64,000 nucleotides of DNA from Desulfocurvus vexinensis DSM 17965 (GTDB taxonomy: Bacteria > Desulfobacterota > Desulfovibrionia > Desulfovibrionales > Desulfovibrionaceae). The notes below the pieces were generated by a model, which was given only the letters and a program-made list of their open reading frames with translations, was not told the origin of the DNA and did not search any database. Below are positions 30,052 through 38,736 of the stretch, piece after piece. The DNA is taken from positions 1-64,000 of the forward strand of contig NZ_KI912582.1 in assembly GCF_000519125.1 (NCBI RefSeq), written 5' to 3'. Each line of letters begins with the position of its first letter. Positions within the stretch are counted from its first letter, which is position 1. The translations under genes and the position numbers were made by a program.

Positions 30052-32946
30052 ATGGACACCACCCATGGATTTTCGCTGCTGCGCGAGCAGGAGATCGCCG
30101 AGGCGGGCTGCACGGCCCGCCTGTACTGCCACGACAGGACCGGGGCCCAGCTCGTGTCCGTGGCCTGCCCCGACGAGAACAAGGTCTTCGGCGTGACCCT
30201 GCGCACCCCGCCCGCCGATTCCACGGGGGTGGCCCACATCCTGGAACACTCGGTGCTGTGCGGCTCGCGCCGCTACCCGGTGAAGGAGCCCTTCGTGGAA
30301 CTGCTCAAGGGCTCGCTGCACACCTTCCTCAACGCCTTCACCTACCCGGACAAGACCTGCTACCCCGTGGCCAGCACCAATCTGGCCGATTTCCGCAACC
30401 TGGTGGACGTGTACCTGGACGCGGTGTTCCATCCGCTGATCAGCGAGGACATCTTCCGCCAGGAGGGCTGGCACTACGAGCTGGACGCCCCCGAAGGGCC
30501 GCTATCGCGCAAGGGCGTGGTCTACAACGAGATGAAGGGCGCGTATTCCTCACCCGACGGCGTGCTGCACGAGGCCTGCCAGCAGGCCCTGTTCCCCGAC
30601 ACGCCTTACGGCCTGGACTCGGGCGGCGACCCCGAGGCCATCCCCGGGCTGACCTACGAGGCGTTCAAGGCCTTCCACACGACCTACTACCACCCGGCCA
30701 ACGCCCGCTTCTGGTTCTACGGCGACGACCCCGAGGCCGAGCGGCTGGAGCGCCTGGGCGCCTTCCTGGAGGAGTTCGGGCCCCTGGAGGTGGACTCGCG
30801 CATCCCCGCGCAGGCGCCGCTGCCCGCCCCGCGCCGGGTGGAGAAGCCCTTCGACGCTGGGGACGAGCCCAACGGCATGGTCACCCTGAACTGGCTGCTG
30901 CCCGAGGTCACGGACCGGCCCCTGGCCCTGGCCCTGGAAGTGCTCGAAGAGCTGCTCATCGGCCTGCCGTCCTCGCCGCTGCGCCGCGCGCTCATGGAAT
31001 CCGGCCTGGGCGAGGATCTGGCAGGCACGGGCCTGGAAAACGAGCTGCGCCAGATGTTCTTCTCCACGGGCCTGCGGGGCGTGGACTTGCACGACGAGGA
31101 CGCCGTGCAGGCGCTGGTGCTGGACACTCTGGAGCGCCTGGCCGCCGGGGGGCCGAGCCGCGAGATGGTCGAGGCCGCGCTGAACACCGTGGAATTCGAC
31201 CTGCGCGAGAACAATACCGGGCGCTTCCCGCGCGGGCTGTCCATGATGCTGGCCAGCCTGACCAGCTGGCTCTACGACGCCGACCCCTTCGAGCCCCTGG
31301 CCTTCGAGACGCCGCTGGCGGCCCTCAAGGCGCGGCTGGACGCGGGCGAGCCCGTGTTCCAGGAGCTGATCCGCACCCATCTGCTGGACAACCCGCACCG
31401 GGTGACGGTGGTGCTGCGGCCCGACCCCGGCCTGGGCGCGGCCCGCGAGGCCCGCGAGGCCGCCGGGCTGGAGGCGGCTCTGGCCGGGATGGACGAGGCC
31501 GCCCGGGCCGGGGTCATGGCCCAGGCCCGCGAGCTGGCCCGGCTCCAGGAGGCCCCGGACAGCCCCGAGGCCCTGGCGACCATCCCGCGCCTGGATCTGG
31601 CGGACATCCCCCGCGAGGAGAGGCCCATTCCCACGCGCGCCGGGGCCACGGCGGCGGCCATGACCCGGCTGCACGACATCCCGGCCCGGGGCATCATCTA
31701 CCTCGACGCCGGGCTGGACCTGGCCTGCGTGCCCCAGCACCTGCTGCCCCTGGTGCCGCTGTTCGGCCGCGCGCTGTTCGAGATGGGCACCGCGCGCGAG
31801 GACTTCGCGGAACTGTCCATGCGCATCGCGCGCAAGACCGGCGGCATGGGCCCCGAGGTTTTCACCTCCACGGCCCTGGACGCCGCCGCGCCCGTGGCCC
31901 GGCTGTTCCTGCACGGCAAGGCCACGGCGGCCAACGCCCCGGAAATGCTCGCCATCCTGCGCGACGTGCTGCTCACCGCGCGGTTCGACGACCGCGAGCG
32001 CTTCCGGCTCATGGTCGGCGAGGAGAAGGCGCGCATGGAGCAGTCCCTGGTGCCCTCGGGGCACATGGTGGTGCTCTCGCGGCTGCGGGCCCGGGCCAGC
32101 CTGGCGGGCTGGGCCGCCGAGCGCATGGGCGGGCTGGAGGCCCTGGAGGCCGTGCGGGCCCTGGCCCGCGAGGTGGACACGGACTGGCCCGGGGTGCTGG
32201 CCCGGCTGGAGGAGCTGCGCGGGGTTCTGGTGCGCGCGGGCAACCTGGTGCTCAACGCCACGGGCAGCGCGGCGGACCTGGCGGCCTTCGAGGGTCCGCT
32301 GGCGGAGTTCGCCGCCGCCCTGCCCGCCGGGGCGGCCCCGGCGGCGGCCTGGGCCCCGGCGCCCCTGCCCCCGCGCGAGGGGCTGACCATCCCGGCCCGC
32401 GTGAACTACGTGGGCAAGATCGTGCGCCTGGGCGAGGCGGGCTGGCGCTTCCACGGCGCGCAACTGGCGGCGGTGAAGTACGCGCGCATGGGCTACCTGT
32501 GGGAGAAGGTCCGCGTGCGCGGCGGGGCCTACGGCGCCTTCTGCGTGCTGGACCGCTTCGCGGGCACCCTGGCGTTTGCCTCCTACCGCGACCCGGCCCT
32601 GGCGGGCACCCTGGCGGCCTTCGACGGCGCCGGGGCGTTCTTCCGGGGGCTGGACCTGTCCGCCGACGAGCTGGCCAAGGCCGTCATCGGCGCCGTGGGC
32701 GACATGGACACCTACCTGCTGCCCGACGCCCAGGGCCTGACCGCGCTGCTGCGCGAGCTGACCGGCGACACCCCCGCGCGGCGCCAGGCCATGCGCGAGG
32801 AGCTGCTGGGCGCCACCCAGGCCGACTTCCGGGCCTTCGGTGAGTGCCTGGAAGGGCTCATGGCGGGGGGCGAGGTGGTGGTGCTGGGCGCGGCGGAGGC
32901 CATCGGGGCCTCGGGCCTGGACTTCAGCGTGACCCGGGTGCTCTAG
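30052..32946 (+). CDS. M16C-family zinc metalloprotease (presequence protease-like)
   Basis: 964 residues. The inverted zinc motif HILEH is at residues 62-66, and a third-ligand Glu region is in GVVYNEMKGAYSSP. The order of inactive and active halves and the length match the PreP/insulinase M16C subfamily, which degrades short unfolded peptides. There is no signal peptide, so it is probably cytoplasmic. GGAGGA sits just before the ATG. It is monocistronic, ended by a strong terminator. Confidence 0.9.
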   Translation: MDTTHGFSLLREQEIAEAGCTARLYCHDRTGAQLVSVACPDENKVFGVTLRTPPADSTGVAHILEHSVLCGSRRYPVKEPFVELLKGSLHTFLNAFTYPDKTCYPVASTNLADFRNLVDVYLDAVFHPLISEDIFRQEGWHYELDAPEGPLSRKGVVYNEMKGAYSSPDGVLHEACQQALFPDTPYGLDSGGDPEAIPGLTYEAFKAFHTTYYHPANARFWFYGDDPEAERLERLGAFLEEFGPLEVDSRIPAQAPLPAPRRVEKPFDAGDEPNGMVTLNWLLPEVTDRPLALALEVLEELLIGLPSSPLRRALMESGLGEDLAGTGLENELRQMFFSTGLRGVDLHDEDAVQALVLDTLERLAAGGPSREMVEAALNTVEFDLRENNTGRFPRGLSMMLASLTSWLYDADPFEPLAFETPLAALKARLDAGEPVFQELIRTHLLDNPHRVTVVLRPDPGLGAAREAREAAGLEAALAGMDEAARAGVMAQARELARLQEAPDSPEALATIPRLDLADIPREERPIPTRAGATAAAMTRLHDIPARGIIYLDAGLDLACVPQHLLPLVPLFGRALFEMGTAREDFAELSMRIARKTGGMGPEVFTSTALDAAAPVARLFLHGKATAANAPEMLAILRDVLLTARFDDRERFRLMVGEEKARMEQSLVPSGHMVVLSRLRARASLAGWAAERMGGLEALEAVRALAREVDTDWPGVLARLEELRGVLVRAGNLVLNATGSAADLAAFEGPLAEFAAALPAGAAPAAAWAPAPLPPREGLTIPARVNYVGKIVRLGEAGWRFHGAQLAAVKYARMGYLWEKVRVRGGAYGAFCVLDRFAGTLAFASYRDPALAGTLAAFDGAGAFFRGLDLSADELAKAVIGAVGDMDTYLLPDAQGLTALLRELTGDTPARRQAMREELLGATQADFRAFGECLEGLMAGGEVVVLGAAEAIGASGLDFSVTRVL

Positions 32947-32979
32947 GCTCCCGCTCTCCCTGCGGAAAACGCAACGGCA

Positions 32980-33015
32980 AAAGGCCCGTGCGCACTCCGG
33001 TGCGCGCGGGCCTTT
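32980..33015. terminator. Bidirectional terminator after the M16 protease
   Basis: 16-bp arms 32980-32995 and 33000-33015 (AAAGGCCCGTGCGCAC with one wobble pair) around TCCG, flanked by A and T runs. Confidence 0.85.
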
Positions 33016-33033
33016 CCCTTCCGCCGCGCGGCC

Positions 33034-33519
33034 TCAGCCCTGCTGCTGGGACTGGAGCAGGGTCAGCTCGGCCTGCTTGGAGGCCAGTTCGGCCTGCTTG
33101 GCCTCGAGCTGCTCCTTGGCCTCGGGGTCCTTGGCGGCCTTGGCCTGCAACTCCTGGATCTCCTGCTCAAGCTCCTCGATTTCTTCTTCCAGCTCGTCGA
33201 TCTGGTCGCTGCTGTCGGAGGAGCCCGAGCCCTGGGCGCCGCCGCCCCCGCCCGCTCCGGCCACGGCAGCCCCGCCGCCGGAGGCCGGGCCCTGGCCGGT
33301 GGTCTGGCCCTGGGCCTGCCCGCCGGATTCCACGGCCCGGGTCTGGGCCAGGGCGCGGGCCTCGGCGGAGATTTCCACGCTGTCTCCCGTGGCCGTCGTG
33401 GTGCCCGCCTGTTCCCTGTTTCCTGCGGCCAGCCGCTCGGCGTACTGCTGCCGGACCTGTTCCAACTGTTCCGGGGTCAGGGCGTAGCCCTGATCCGTGG
33501 TCCCGATGCCGTCCACCAT
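33034..33519 (-). CDS. Small coiled-coil protein (unknown)
   Basis: 161 residues from ATG 33519, with AGGAGGA upstream. The N-terminal part contains TPEQLEQVRQQYAERL and GDSVEISAEARALAQ, a short motif seen in several small flagellar or cell-surface regulators such as FlgM. A Gly/Ser-rich linker separates it from a C-terminal coiled coil of heptads (QIDELEEEIEELEQEIQELQ and onward, about 110-160). No family is assigned. It may act by oligomerisation. It follows the cyclase-family gene by 85 bp. Confidence 0.6.
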   Translation of the reverse strand: MVDGIGTTDQGYALTPEQLEQVRQQYAERLAAGNREQAGTTTATGDSVEISAEARALAQTRAVESGGQAQGQTTGQGPASGGGAAVAGAGGGGGAQGSGSSDSSDQIDELEEEIEELEQEIQELQAKAAKDPEAKEQLEAKQAELASKQAELTLLQSQQQG

Positions 33520-33604
33520 GGTGATATCCTCCTGTTGAGGTCCCCCGATGGCATATTCTTCCCATCGGCCGAAACGCGGAGGACTTGAGTGCAAATTTCG
33601 TGCG

Positions 33605-34255
33605 TCAGCCCGCCGCGCCCTCCAGGAGCACGGCGCGCACGGGGCTGGCCTCCACCCCGGGCAGGTGCAGGGGCAGGCAGACCAGCAGGTGGCGGCCCGG
33701 GGGCGCCGCGGCCAGGGCCAGCCATTCCATGACCAGCACCCCGGCGCGCATCAGGGTTTCGTGGGCGGGCACGGGGCCGCCGTAGGGGTCCACCGAGGGC
33801 GCGTCGATGCCCACCAGGGAGGCCCCGGCGTCCACGCAGGCCCGGGCGGCCTCGGGGGAGAGGGCCGTGAAGTCCGTGCGCATGGCGCCCGAGGCGTCGG
33901 CGAGCCCGCGCGCGGAGTTGTCCGTGCGCACCAGCAGCGCCTCGCCGGGGCGCAGGCCGCTGCGGCGCACGGCCTCGGCCCCCGCCAGGGGCCCGGGCCC
34001 GGCGTCCACCACCACGGCGGGCAGGATGAAGCGCTCCAGGCCGAAGGCGTCGAGCAGCGGCGCGCTGGGCAGGATATGCCCGGGGGCGTCGATGTGCGTG
34101 CCCGCGTGGGCGCTCATGGTCAGCACCGAGGTGTGCCAGCCCGAGGTGGCGAAGGTGTGCGCGGGGCGCACTTCCAGGGGCGGATCGCCGGGCCAGGCCG
34201 GGGCCTGGGTGCCGATGGCCAGGGAGATGTCGATGATGCGCGCGGCGGTGAACAC
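33605..34255 (-). CDS. Cyclase-family hydrolase (kynurenine formamidase-like)
   Basis: 216 residues from a GTG start with GGAGG five bases upstream. The metal-binding signature HAGTHIDAPGH is at residues 50-60, and LVGIDAPSVDP is typical of the family. Members hydrolyse N-formylkynurenine or related amides using a bivalent metal. No tryptophan catabolism genes adjoin, so the substrate is unknown. It is divergent from fur. Confidence 0.82.
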   Translation of the reverse strand: MFTAARIIDISLAIGTQAPAWPGDPPLEVRPAHTFATSGWHTSVLTMSAHAGTHIDAPGHILPSAPLLDAFGLERFILPAVVVDAGPGPLAGAEAVRRSGLRPGEALLVRTDNSARGLADASGAMRTDFTALSPEAARACVDAGASLVGIDAPSVDPYGGPVPAHETLMRAGVLVMEWLALAAAPPGRHLLVCLPLHLPGVEASPVRAVLLEGAAG

Positions 34256-34277
34256 AGGGCCCTCCGGGGGTTCGCCT

Positions 34278-34307
34278 TGACAGAACGGCGCGGGACTGAA
34301 TACATGC
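34278..34307 (+). promoter_or_regulatory. Predicted fur promoter
   Basis: TTGACA at 34278-34283 and TACATG at 34302-34307, spacing 18. This lies 31 bp before the fur start. The -10 is a weak match. Confidence 0.45.
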
Positions 34308-34337
34308 CAAAAAAGTCACGTCAGCGAGAGAGATGTC

Positions 34338-34775
34338 ATGAAGGAGCCGCAGGCGGTTTTCACCGAGTTCCTGACCAGGAAGAATCTCAAGATGACGCCG
34401 CAGCGCCGGCTCATCCTGGACGTGTTCCTGGCCGAGGACGGCCATCTCGCGTCCGAGGATCTCTACAACAGGGTCAAGGCCCAGGACAAGTCCATCGGGC
34501 AGGCCACGGTCTACCGGACCCTCAAGCTGCTCTCCGAGTCCGGCCTGGCCAAGGAGGTCCACTTCGGCGACGGCGTGACGCGCTACGAAAAGAAGTACGG
34601 CAGCGCCCACCACGACCACATCCTGTGCGAGCGCTGCGGCGCGACCCTGGAGGTCGTGGACGAGCATATCGAGCGCCTCCAGGAGGAGCTGGCCAAGGCC
34701 CACGGCTTCGTGCTCACCGGGCACAAGATGTACCTCTACGGCATCTGCGCCAAATGCCGGGGCAAGGTGGACTGA
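34338..34775 (+). CDS. fur: Fur-family metal-responsive repressor
   Basis: 145 residues. The winged-helix N-terminus (TPQRRLILDVFLAEDGHLASEDLYNRV, then ATVYRTLKLLSESGLA) is followed by the regulatory metal region HHDHILCERCG and a structural CxxC pair in CAKC near the C-terminus. Features fit Fur more than Zur. PerR cannot be excluded without structural comparison. It is the obvious candidate for the Fur box found upstream of the feo cluster at 52375. Confidence 0.85.
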   Translation: MKEPQAVFTEFLTRKNLKMTPQRRLILDVFLAEDGHLASEDLYNRVKAQDKSIGQATVYRTLKLLSESGLAKEVHFGDGVTRYEKKYGSAHHDHILCERCGATLEVVDEHIERLQEELAKAHGFVLTGHKMYLYGICAKCRGKVD

Positions 34776-34798
34776 CCCGTCCGGCACCCCCGCCCGGC

Positions 34799-34836
34799 AA
34801 AACAACGGCGCCCCCGCAAGGGGGCGCCGTTGTTTT
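34799..34836. terminator. Bidirectional terminator after fur
   Basis: Perfect 17-bp arms 34799-34815 and 34820-34836 around GCAA, with A-run and T-run (TTTTT). It serves fur and the convergent kinase. Confidence 0.92.
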
Positions 34837-34868
34837 TGCGGGCCGCCCCGCGCGCGGGGGCGGCGGGC

Positions 34869-36812
34869 TCAGGCGCCTTCGGGGCAGGTCTTGGCGGAGT
34901 CGGGCAGCACGCGGGGCAGGCGGATGGTGAAGGTCGAGCCCTGGCCGGGTGCGGAGTCCACGCTGATGGACCCGCCGTGCTGGCGGATGGTCTTGTCGGA
35001 GACGAACAGGCCCAGGCCCGTGCCCTTGCAGCCCTTGGACGAGAAGAACAGCGTGAACATGCGCTCGCGGGTTTCGCGGTCGATGCCCGTGCCGTTGTCG
35101 GCCACGGTGAAGGTCAGGGCGCTCTCGTCGGCGCGCACGCCGAAGGTCACGGCGTGGGCGGGCTTGGCCGTGTCGTCCACGCAGGCGTCCACGGCGTTTT
35201 CCAGCAGGTTGACCAGGGCGGCGCTGAGCATGGTCGCATCGGCCTCGAAGTGGCCCAGGTCGCCGGGGGGCAGGCTGCGCACGAAGGCCACCCCGCCCCT
35301 CTGGGCCTTGGGCTCCACCAGCCGGGCCACGCTCTCGAAGAAGGCGCCCAGGTCCGTTGCGGCCCAGTTCAGCTCGCGGTGCTTGGCGTAGTGCAGCATC
35401 TGCAGGACCATGGCGCGGATGCGGCTGACCATGTCCTTGACCGTGCCCCAGCCGGACTGCACGCGCGCGGGGTCGTCGTTCTTGAAGCCGGACTCCACGC
35501 GGTAGACCCCGCCGTCCAGGGCCGTGAGCATGCCCTTGATGCCGTGGGACATGGAGCCGATCATCAGGCCCAGGGAGGCCAGGTGGTCCTGGAGCTCGCG
35601 CAGCTGGGTGATGTCCGTGGCCATTTCCATGACCTCGGTCACGGCGCCGGAGGCGTCGCGGATGGGCGCGGTCCACAGCAGCACGTTGTAGGGCTTGCCC
35701 GTGCGCGAGGTGACCACGGTCTCCCACTGGTGGCTCTGGCCGGTCTCGAAGGTCCGGGCCACGGGGCATTTGTCGCAGGGCTCGTCGCGGTGGGCGTAGA
35801 CGGCGTGGCAGCGCACGCCCTCGCCCGGGGCGCCGAAATGCTCCTTGAACAGGCGGTTGGCGGCGGTGATGCGGAACTGGCGGTCCTGCACGGAGATGAA
35901 GCAGGGCGCCTCGTCGAAGAGCAGCTGGTACTTGGCCTGGGTGCTGCGCAGCTCCTCCTGCAGGCGGCTGATGGCCGTCAGGTCGGCGGTGATTTCCAGC
36001 ACCAGCTCCACCTCGCCGTCGCTGCCGCGGATGGGCGCGGTGTGCACCAGCACGGGGATGCGCTCGCCCTGGGCCGTGCGCACGGTCATCTCCATGCGCT
36101 GGGCCGCGCCGGAGCGGAAGGTGCGCCCCACGGGGCAGTCGCGCGGCTCCGCGTCCGCGTAGACCTCCCAGCTGCCGCGCCCGGCCATTTCGCCCAGGCG
36201 CGCGCGGTAGAGCGCGTTGGCGGAGACGACTTCCATGTACTGGTTGTGGATGGAAATGAAGCAGGGCAGGTCGGAGAGGGTGGCCGCGCTGTCCTCGATG
36301 TCCCCGGCGATGTCGCGGATGGCGCCCGACAGGCTTTCCACCACCTGGCCCACGGCGGCCTGGCGCTCGAGCTGGACGATGCGCTGGCTTTTCTCCTCCA
36401 CCAGGCGTTCCAGGTTCTCGGTGTGGCGGCGCAGCTCGGCGCGCATGGCGATCTTCTCGCTCACGCGGGCCAGGGCCATTTCCAGGACTTCGTTGTTGAT
36501 GGGCTTGGTCACGAAATCGGCGGCCTGGAACTTGAGGCTCTTGATGGCCAGGTCCATGTCCGCGTGGCCGGAGATCATGATCACTTCGGTGTCGGGGCTC
36601 TGCTCCTTGATGCGGCGCAGGAGCGCGATGCCGTCCATGCCGGGCATCTTGATGTCCGTGAGCACGATGGGCGGGCGGTGGGCGGCGAAGACCTCCAGAG
36701 CCTGGCGCCCGTCGGCGGCGGTGAGCACCTCGTAGCCCAGGTCGGCCAGGGAGATGCCCAGGAAGGTGCGGATGCCGTCCTCGTCGTCAACCAGAAGCAG
36801 CGTGGTGCCCAT
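34869..36812 (-). CDS. Receiver-PAS-PAS-histidine kinase
   Basis: 647 residues, no transmembrane segment. The N-terminal receiver (about 1-120) has LLVDDEDG and the aspartate in VLTDIKMPGMDG. A coiled coil leads to two PAS domains, each with Cys-containing tails (DCPVGRTFRSG; CHAVYAHRDEPCDKCPVARTF). A variant dimerisation box follows with His near 423 (SMSHGIKGML), then a HATPase with DNGTGIDRETRERMF and GTGLGLFVSDKTI. ATG 36812 is chosen over longer frames because the receiver begins there. It lies downstream of twin receivers, Usp and hmc on the same strand. A redox-linked role is inferred from the cysteines and location. Confidence 0.82.
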   Translation of the reverse strand: MGTTLLLVDDEDGIRTFLGISLADLGYEVLTAADGRQALEVFAAHRPPIVLTDIKMPGMDGIALLRRIKEQSPDTEVIMISGHADMDLAIKSLKFQAADFVTKPINNEVLEMALARVSEKIAMRAELRRHTENLERLVEEKSQRIVQLERQAAVGQVVESLSGAIRDIAGDIEDSAATLSDLPCFISIHNQYMEVVSANALYRARLGEMAGRGSWEVYADAEPRDCPVGRTFRSGAAQRMEMTVRTAQGERIPVLVHTAPIRGSDGEVELVLEITADLTAISRLQEELRSTQAKYQLLFDEAPCFISVQDRQFRITAANRLFKEHFGAPGEGVRCHAVYAHRDEPCDKCPVARTFETGQSHQWETVVTSRTGKPYNVLLWTAPIRDASGAVTEVMEMATDITQLRELQDHLASLGLMIGSMSHGIKGMLTALDGGVYRVESGFKNDDPARVQSGWGTVKDMVSRIRAMVLQMLHYAKHRELNWAATDLGAFFESVARLVEPKAQRGGVAFVRSLPPGDLGHFEADATMLSAALVNLLENAVDACVDDTAKPAHAVTFGVRADESALTFTVADNGTGIDRETRERMFTLFFSSKGCKGTGLGLFVSDKTIRQHGGSISVDSAPGQGSTFTIRLPRVLPDSAKTCPEGA

Positions 36813-36840
36813 GATGCCCGCCCGGGTCGGAGCCGGGGGG

Positions 36841-36862
36841 CGGCGGGCCCGGGGGCCCGCCG
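36841..36862. other. Intercistronic hairpin between kinase and receiver
   Basis: CGGCGGGCCC (36841-36850) pairs with 36853-36862, loop GG. It may stabilise or separate transcripts of the cluster. Confidence 0.45.
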
Positions 36863-36874
36863 CGCCCGGCGTTG

Positions 36875-37228
36875 CTAGCCGATGGTGTCCTTGACGATGC
36901 CCAGCACCTGGGCGGGATCGAAGGGCTTGTTGATGGTAGCCACGGCCTTCTTGATGGCCAGGTGGATGCCCGACAGGCCGCTGATGACGATGACCGGGGT
37001 GTCCTTGAAGGCGGGCATCTGGGTCATCTTGCGGTAGAAGCGCGGGCCCCATTCCTTGGGCATTTCCAGGTCCAGGGTCACCAGGTCGGGGGCCTCGGCC
37101 TCCAGCAGCTTCAGGGCCTGGTCGCCGTCGAAGGCCGAGCAGGTGTCGTAGCCGTTGTCCTTGAAGAGCGTGACGAGGTAGTCAACGATGTCGCGGTCGT
37201 CGTCCACGACCATGATCTTCTTGGCCAT
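36875..37228 (-). CDS. Stand-alone response regulator receiver (twin 1)
   Basis: 117 residues, a receiver domain only, like CheY or Rrf1. Acidic pocket residues are in VVDDDRD, the phospho-aspartate in LVTLDLEMP, and the switch Lys in TINKPFDP. The loop after the aspartate is unusual (EMPKEWGPRFYRKM) and shared with its neighbour. GGAGGA precedes the ATG. D. vulgaris also has a receiver protein, Rrf1, with its hmc operon. This may be its functional counterpart. Confidence 0.85.
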   Translation of the reverse strand: MAKKIMVVDDDRDIVDYLVTLFKDNGYDTCSAFDGDQALKLLEAEAPDLVTLDLEMPKEWGPRFYRKMTQMPAFKDTPVIVISGLSGIHLAIKKAVATINKPFDPAQVLGIVKDTIG

Positions 37229-37312
37229 TGCTGTTCCTCCCGTGTGTGCCGGATGATCCGGCGCGGCCCGGCCCGGGGGCGGGCCCGTTGTGCGCGGCGT
37301 ATATGGGTTGCG

Positions 37313-37666
37313 CTAGCGGCCCAGGACGGAGCCGACGATGCCCAGCAGTTCCTCGGGATCGAAGGGCTTGGTCAGGGCGGCCACGGCCTTGGGGATGGCG
37401 TACTTGTTGCCAGCCAGGCCGCTGACCACGACCACCGGAATCCTTTTGAGTTCCGGGTCCTGGGAGAGCTTGCGGTAGAAGCGCGGGCCCCACTCCTCGG
37501 GCATCTCGATGTCCAGGGTGATGAGGTCGGGGCGCTCGGCCTTCACCACGTCCAGAGCCTTGGCGCCATCGGAGGCGGAGCAGGTCTGGTAGCCGTTGTC
37601 GGTGAAGATGTCGGTCAGGTAGGTGACGATGTTCGGATCGTCGTCCACGATCATGATCTTGGCCAT
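37313..37666 (-). CDS. Stand-alone response regulator receiver (twin 2)
   Basis: 117 residues, a clear paralogue of the neighbouring receiver: VDDDPN, LITLDIEMPEEWGPRFYRKL and LTKPFDPEELLG. The two probably arose by tandem duplication. Neither has an output domain, so they likely act by protein contact or shuttle phosphate. The ribosome site is GGAGGA. It starts 82 bp downstream of the universal stress protein gene. Confidence 0.85.
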   Translation of the reverse strand: MAKIMIVDDDPNIVTYLTDIFTDNGYQTCSASDGAKALDVVKAERPDLITLDIEMPEEWGPRFYRKLSQDPELKRIPVVVVSGLAGNKYAIPKAVAALTKPFDPEELLGIVGSVLGR

Positions 37667-37693
37667 GTCGGGTTTTCCTCCATGGGGGGTATG

Positions 37694-37728
37694 GCCCTGC
37701 GGCCCGCGCCAGGGGCGGGCCGCAGGGC
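37694..37728. other. Intercistronic 14-bp hairpin
   Basis: GCCCTGCGGCCCGC (37694-37707) pairs perfectly with 37715-37728, 7-nt loop, between the Usp and receiver genes. Confidence 0.5.
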
Positions 37729-37748
37729 TCCTGCTGTTTCGCGTGGGG

Positions 37749-38666
37749 CTATATCTTGTCCGGGTGGTTCACGCTCACCACCGGGCAGTTGGCGCGCAGG
37801 ATGACCTGCTCCATGGTGCTGCCGATGCGCGCGGCCTCGAGGTCGGGGTCGCTGGCATGGTGGGCCAGCACGATGAGGTCGGCCAGGCGCTCGCGCGCGA
37901 ACTTGACGATTTCCACGTAGGGCGTGCCTTCCCAGACCTCGACCTGCCACTTCTTGAAGCCTTCGGGCATGCGCGCGCCGTAGGTGGCGTACATGCGCTT
38001 TCTGGCCTCGATGAGCCGGGCCTCGATCTCGTCCTGGTCCATGTCGCGGCCCATGCCGCCCTTTTCGATGTCCAGGGTGTGGAAGAGGTGCAGCTCGGCG
38101 TCCAGCTCCTGGGCGACCTTGGAGGCGAAGGCAAAGGCCGACTCGGCGGGCTTGGAGAAGTCCGTGGCGAAGACGATGCTGCCGATGCCGCCCCAGTAGG
38201 AGGCGTGGGGCCGGTGGACCGAGAGCACGGGGCAGCGGGCGGCCTTGGCCACGCGCTGCAGGGTGCTGCCGGCCATGCCCCGGCGGTAGAACTTGCCTTC
38301 CTCGCCCTTGGTGCTGGCGCCCATGATGATCAGGTCCGCCCCGCTGGAGCGGGCCTGGCGCAGGATCTCGCGGTGCGGGTAGCCGGTGACGATGGACACG
38401 GTGCAGGCCGCGGCGCAGCCCGCGAGCTGCCGCTCGTAGTAGCTCTTGAGTTCGTCGCCGATGCAGGAGAGGTAGTTCTCGTCAACGCTGACCTCCTCCC
38501 CGGTGCGCACGTCCTTGACCACCTGGCTGTAGGCCCTGGTGGGCACGCCGGTGACGTGCAGCAGTTCCAGGGCCGCCTGGTAGCGGCCCGCCAGGTCGAA
38601 GGCGACCCGGGCGGCGTCGTCGCTGGCGGGAGAGCCCGACGTGGCGAACAGTATCTTCTTGAACAT
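37749..38666 (-). CDS. Tandem universal stress protein (two UspA domains)
   Basis: 305 residues from ATG 38666. A GTG four codons upstream is an alternative. Two Usp repeats are visible: residues about 1-150 (KKILFATSGSPASDDAARVA, ADLIIMGASTKGEEGKFYRRGMAGS, CPVLSVHRP) and about 155-305 (IGSIVFATDFSKPAES, ADLIVLAHHAS, NCPVVSVNHPDKI). The first repeat has a G-x2-G-x9-G(S/T)-like ATP-binding motif. The second is shortened. It lies directly downstream of hmcF, so stress signalling may be tied to the redox complex. Confidence 0.87.
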   Translation of the reverse strand: MFKKILFATSGSPASDDAARVAFDLAGRYQAALELLHVTGVPTRAYSQVVKDVRTGEEVSVDENYLSCIGDELKSYYERQLAGCAAACTVSIVTGYPHREILRQARSSGADLIIMGASTKGEEGKFYRRGMAGSTLQRVAKAARCPVLSVHRPHASYWGGIGSIVFATDFSKPAESAFAFASKVAQELDAELHLFHTLDIEKGGMGRDMDQDEIEARLIEARKRMYATYGARMPEGFKKWQVEVWEGTPYVEIVKFARERLADLIVLAHHASDPDLEAARIGSTMEQVILRANCPVVSVNHPDKI

Positions 38667-38690
38667 ATCCCACCTCACACGTTGGGGTGA

Positions 38691-38713
38691 GGGCCGGGGC
38701 GCTGCCCCGGCCC
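38691..38713. other. Intercistronic hairpin after hmcF
   Basis: GGGCCGGGGC (38691-38700) pairs with 38704-38713 around GCT. Its GGGGCGCTGCCCC core matches the repeat module at 13876. It may reduce read-through from hmc into the stress-protein gene. Confidence 0.5.
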
Positions 38714-38736
38714 GGACCGTCGTTTCCCTCGGGCCC

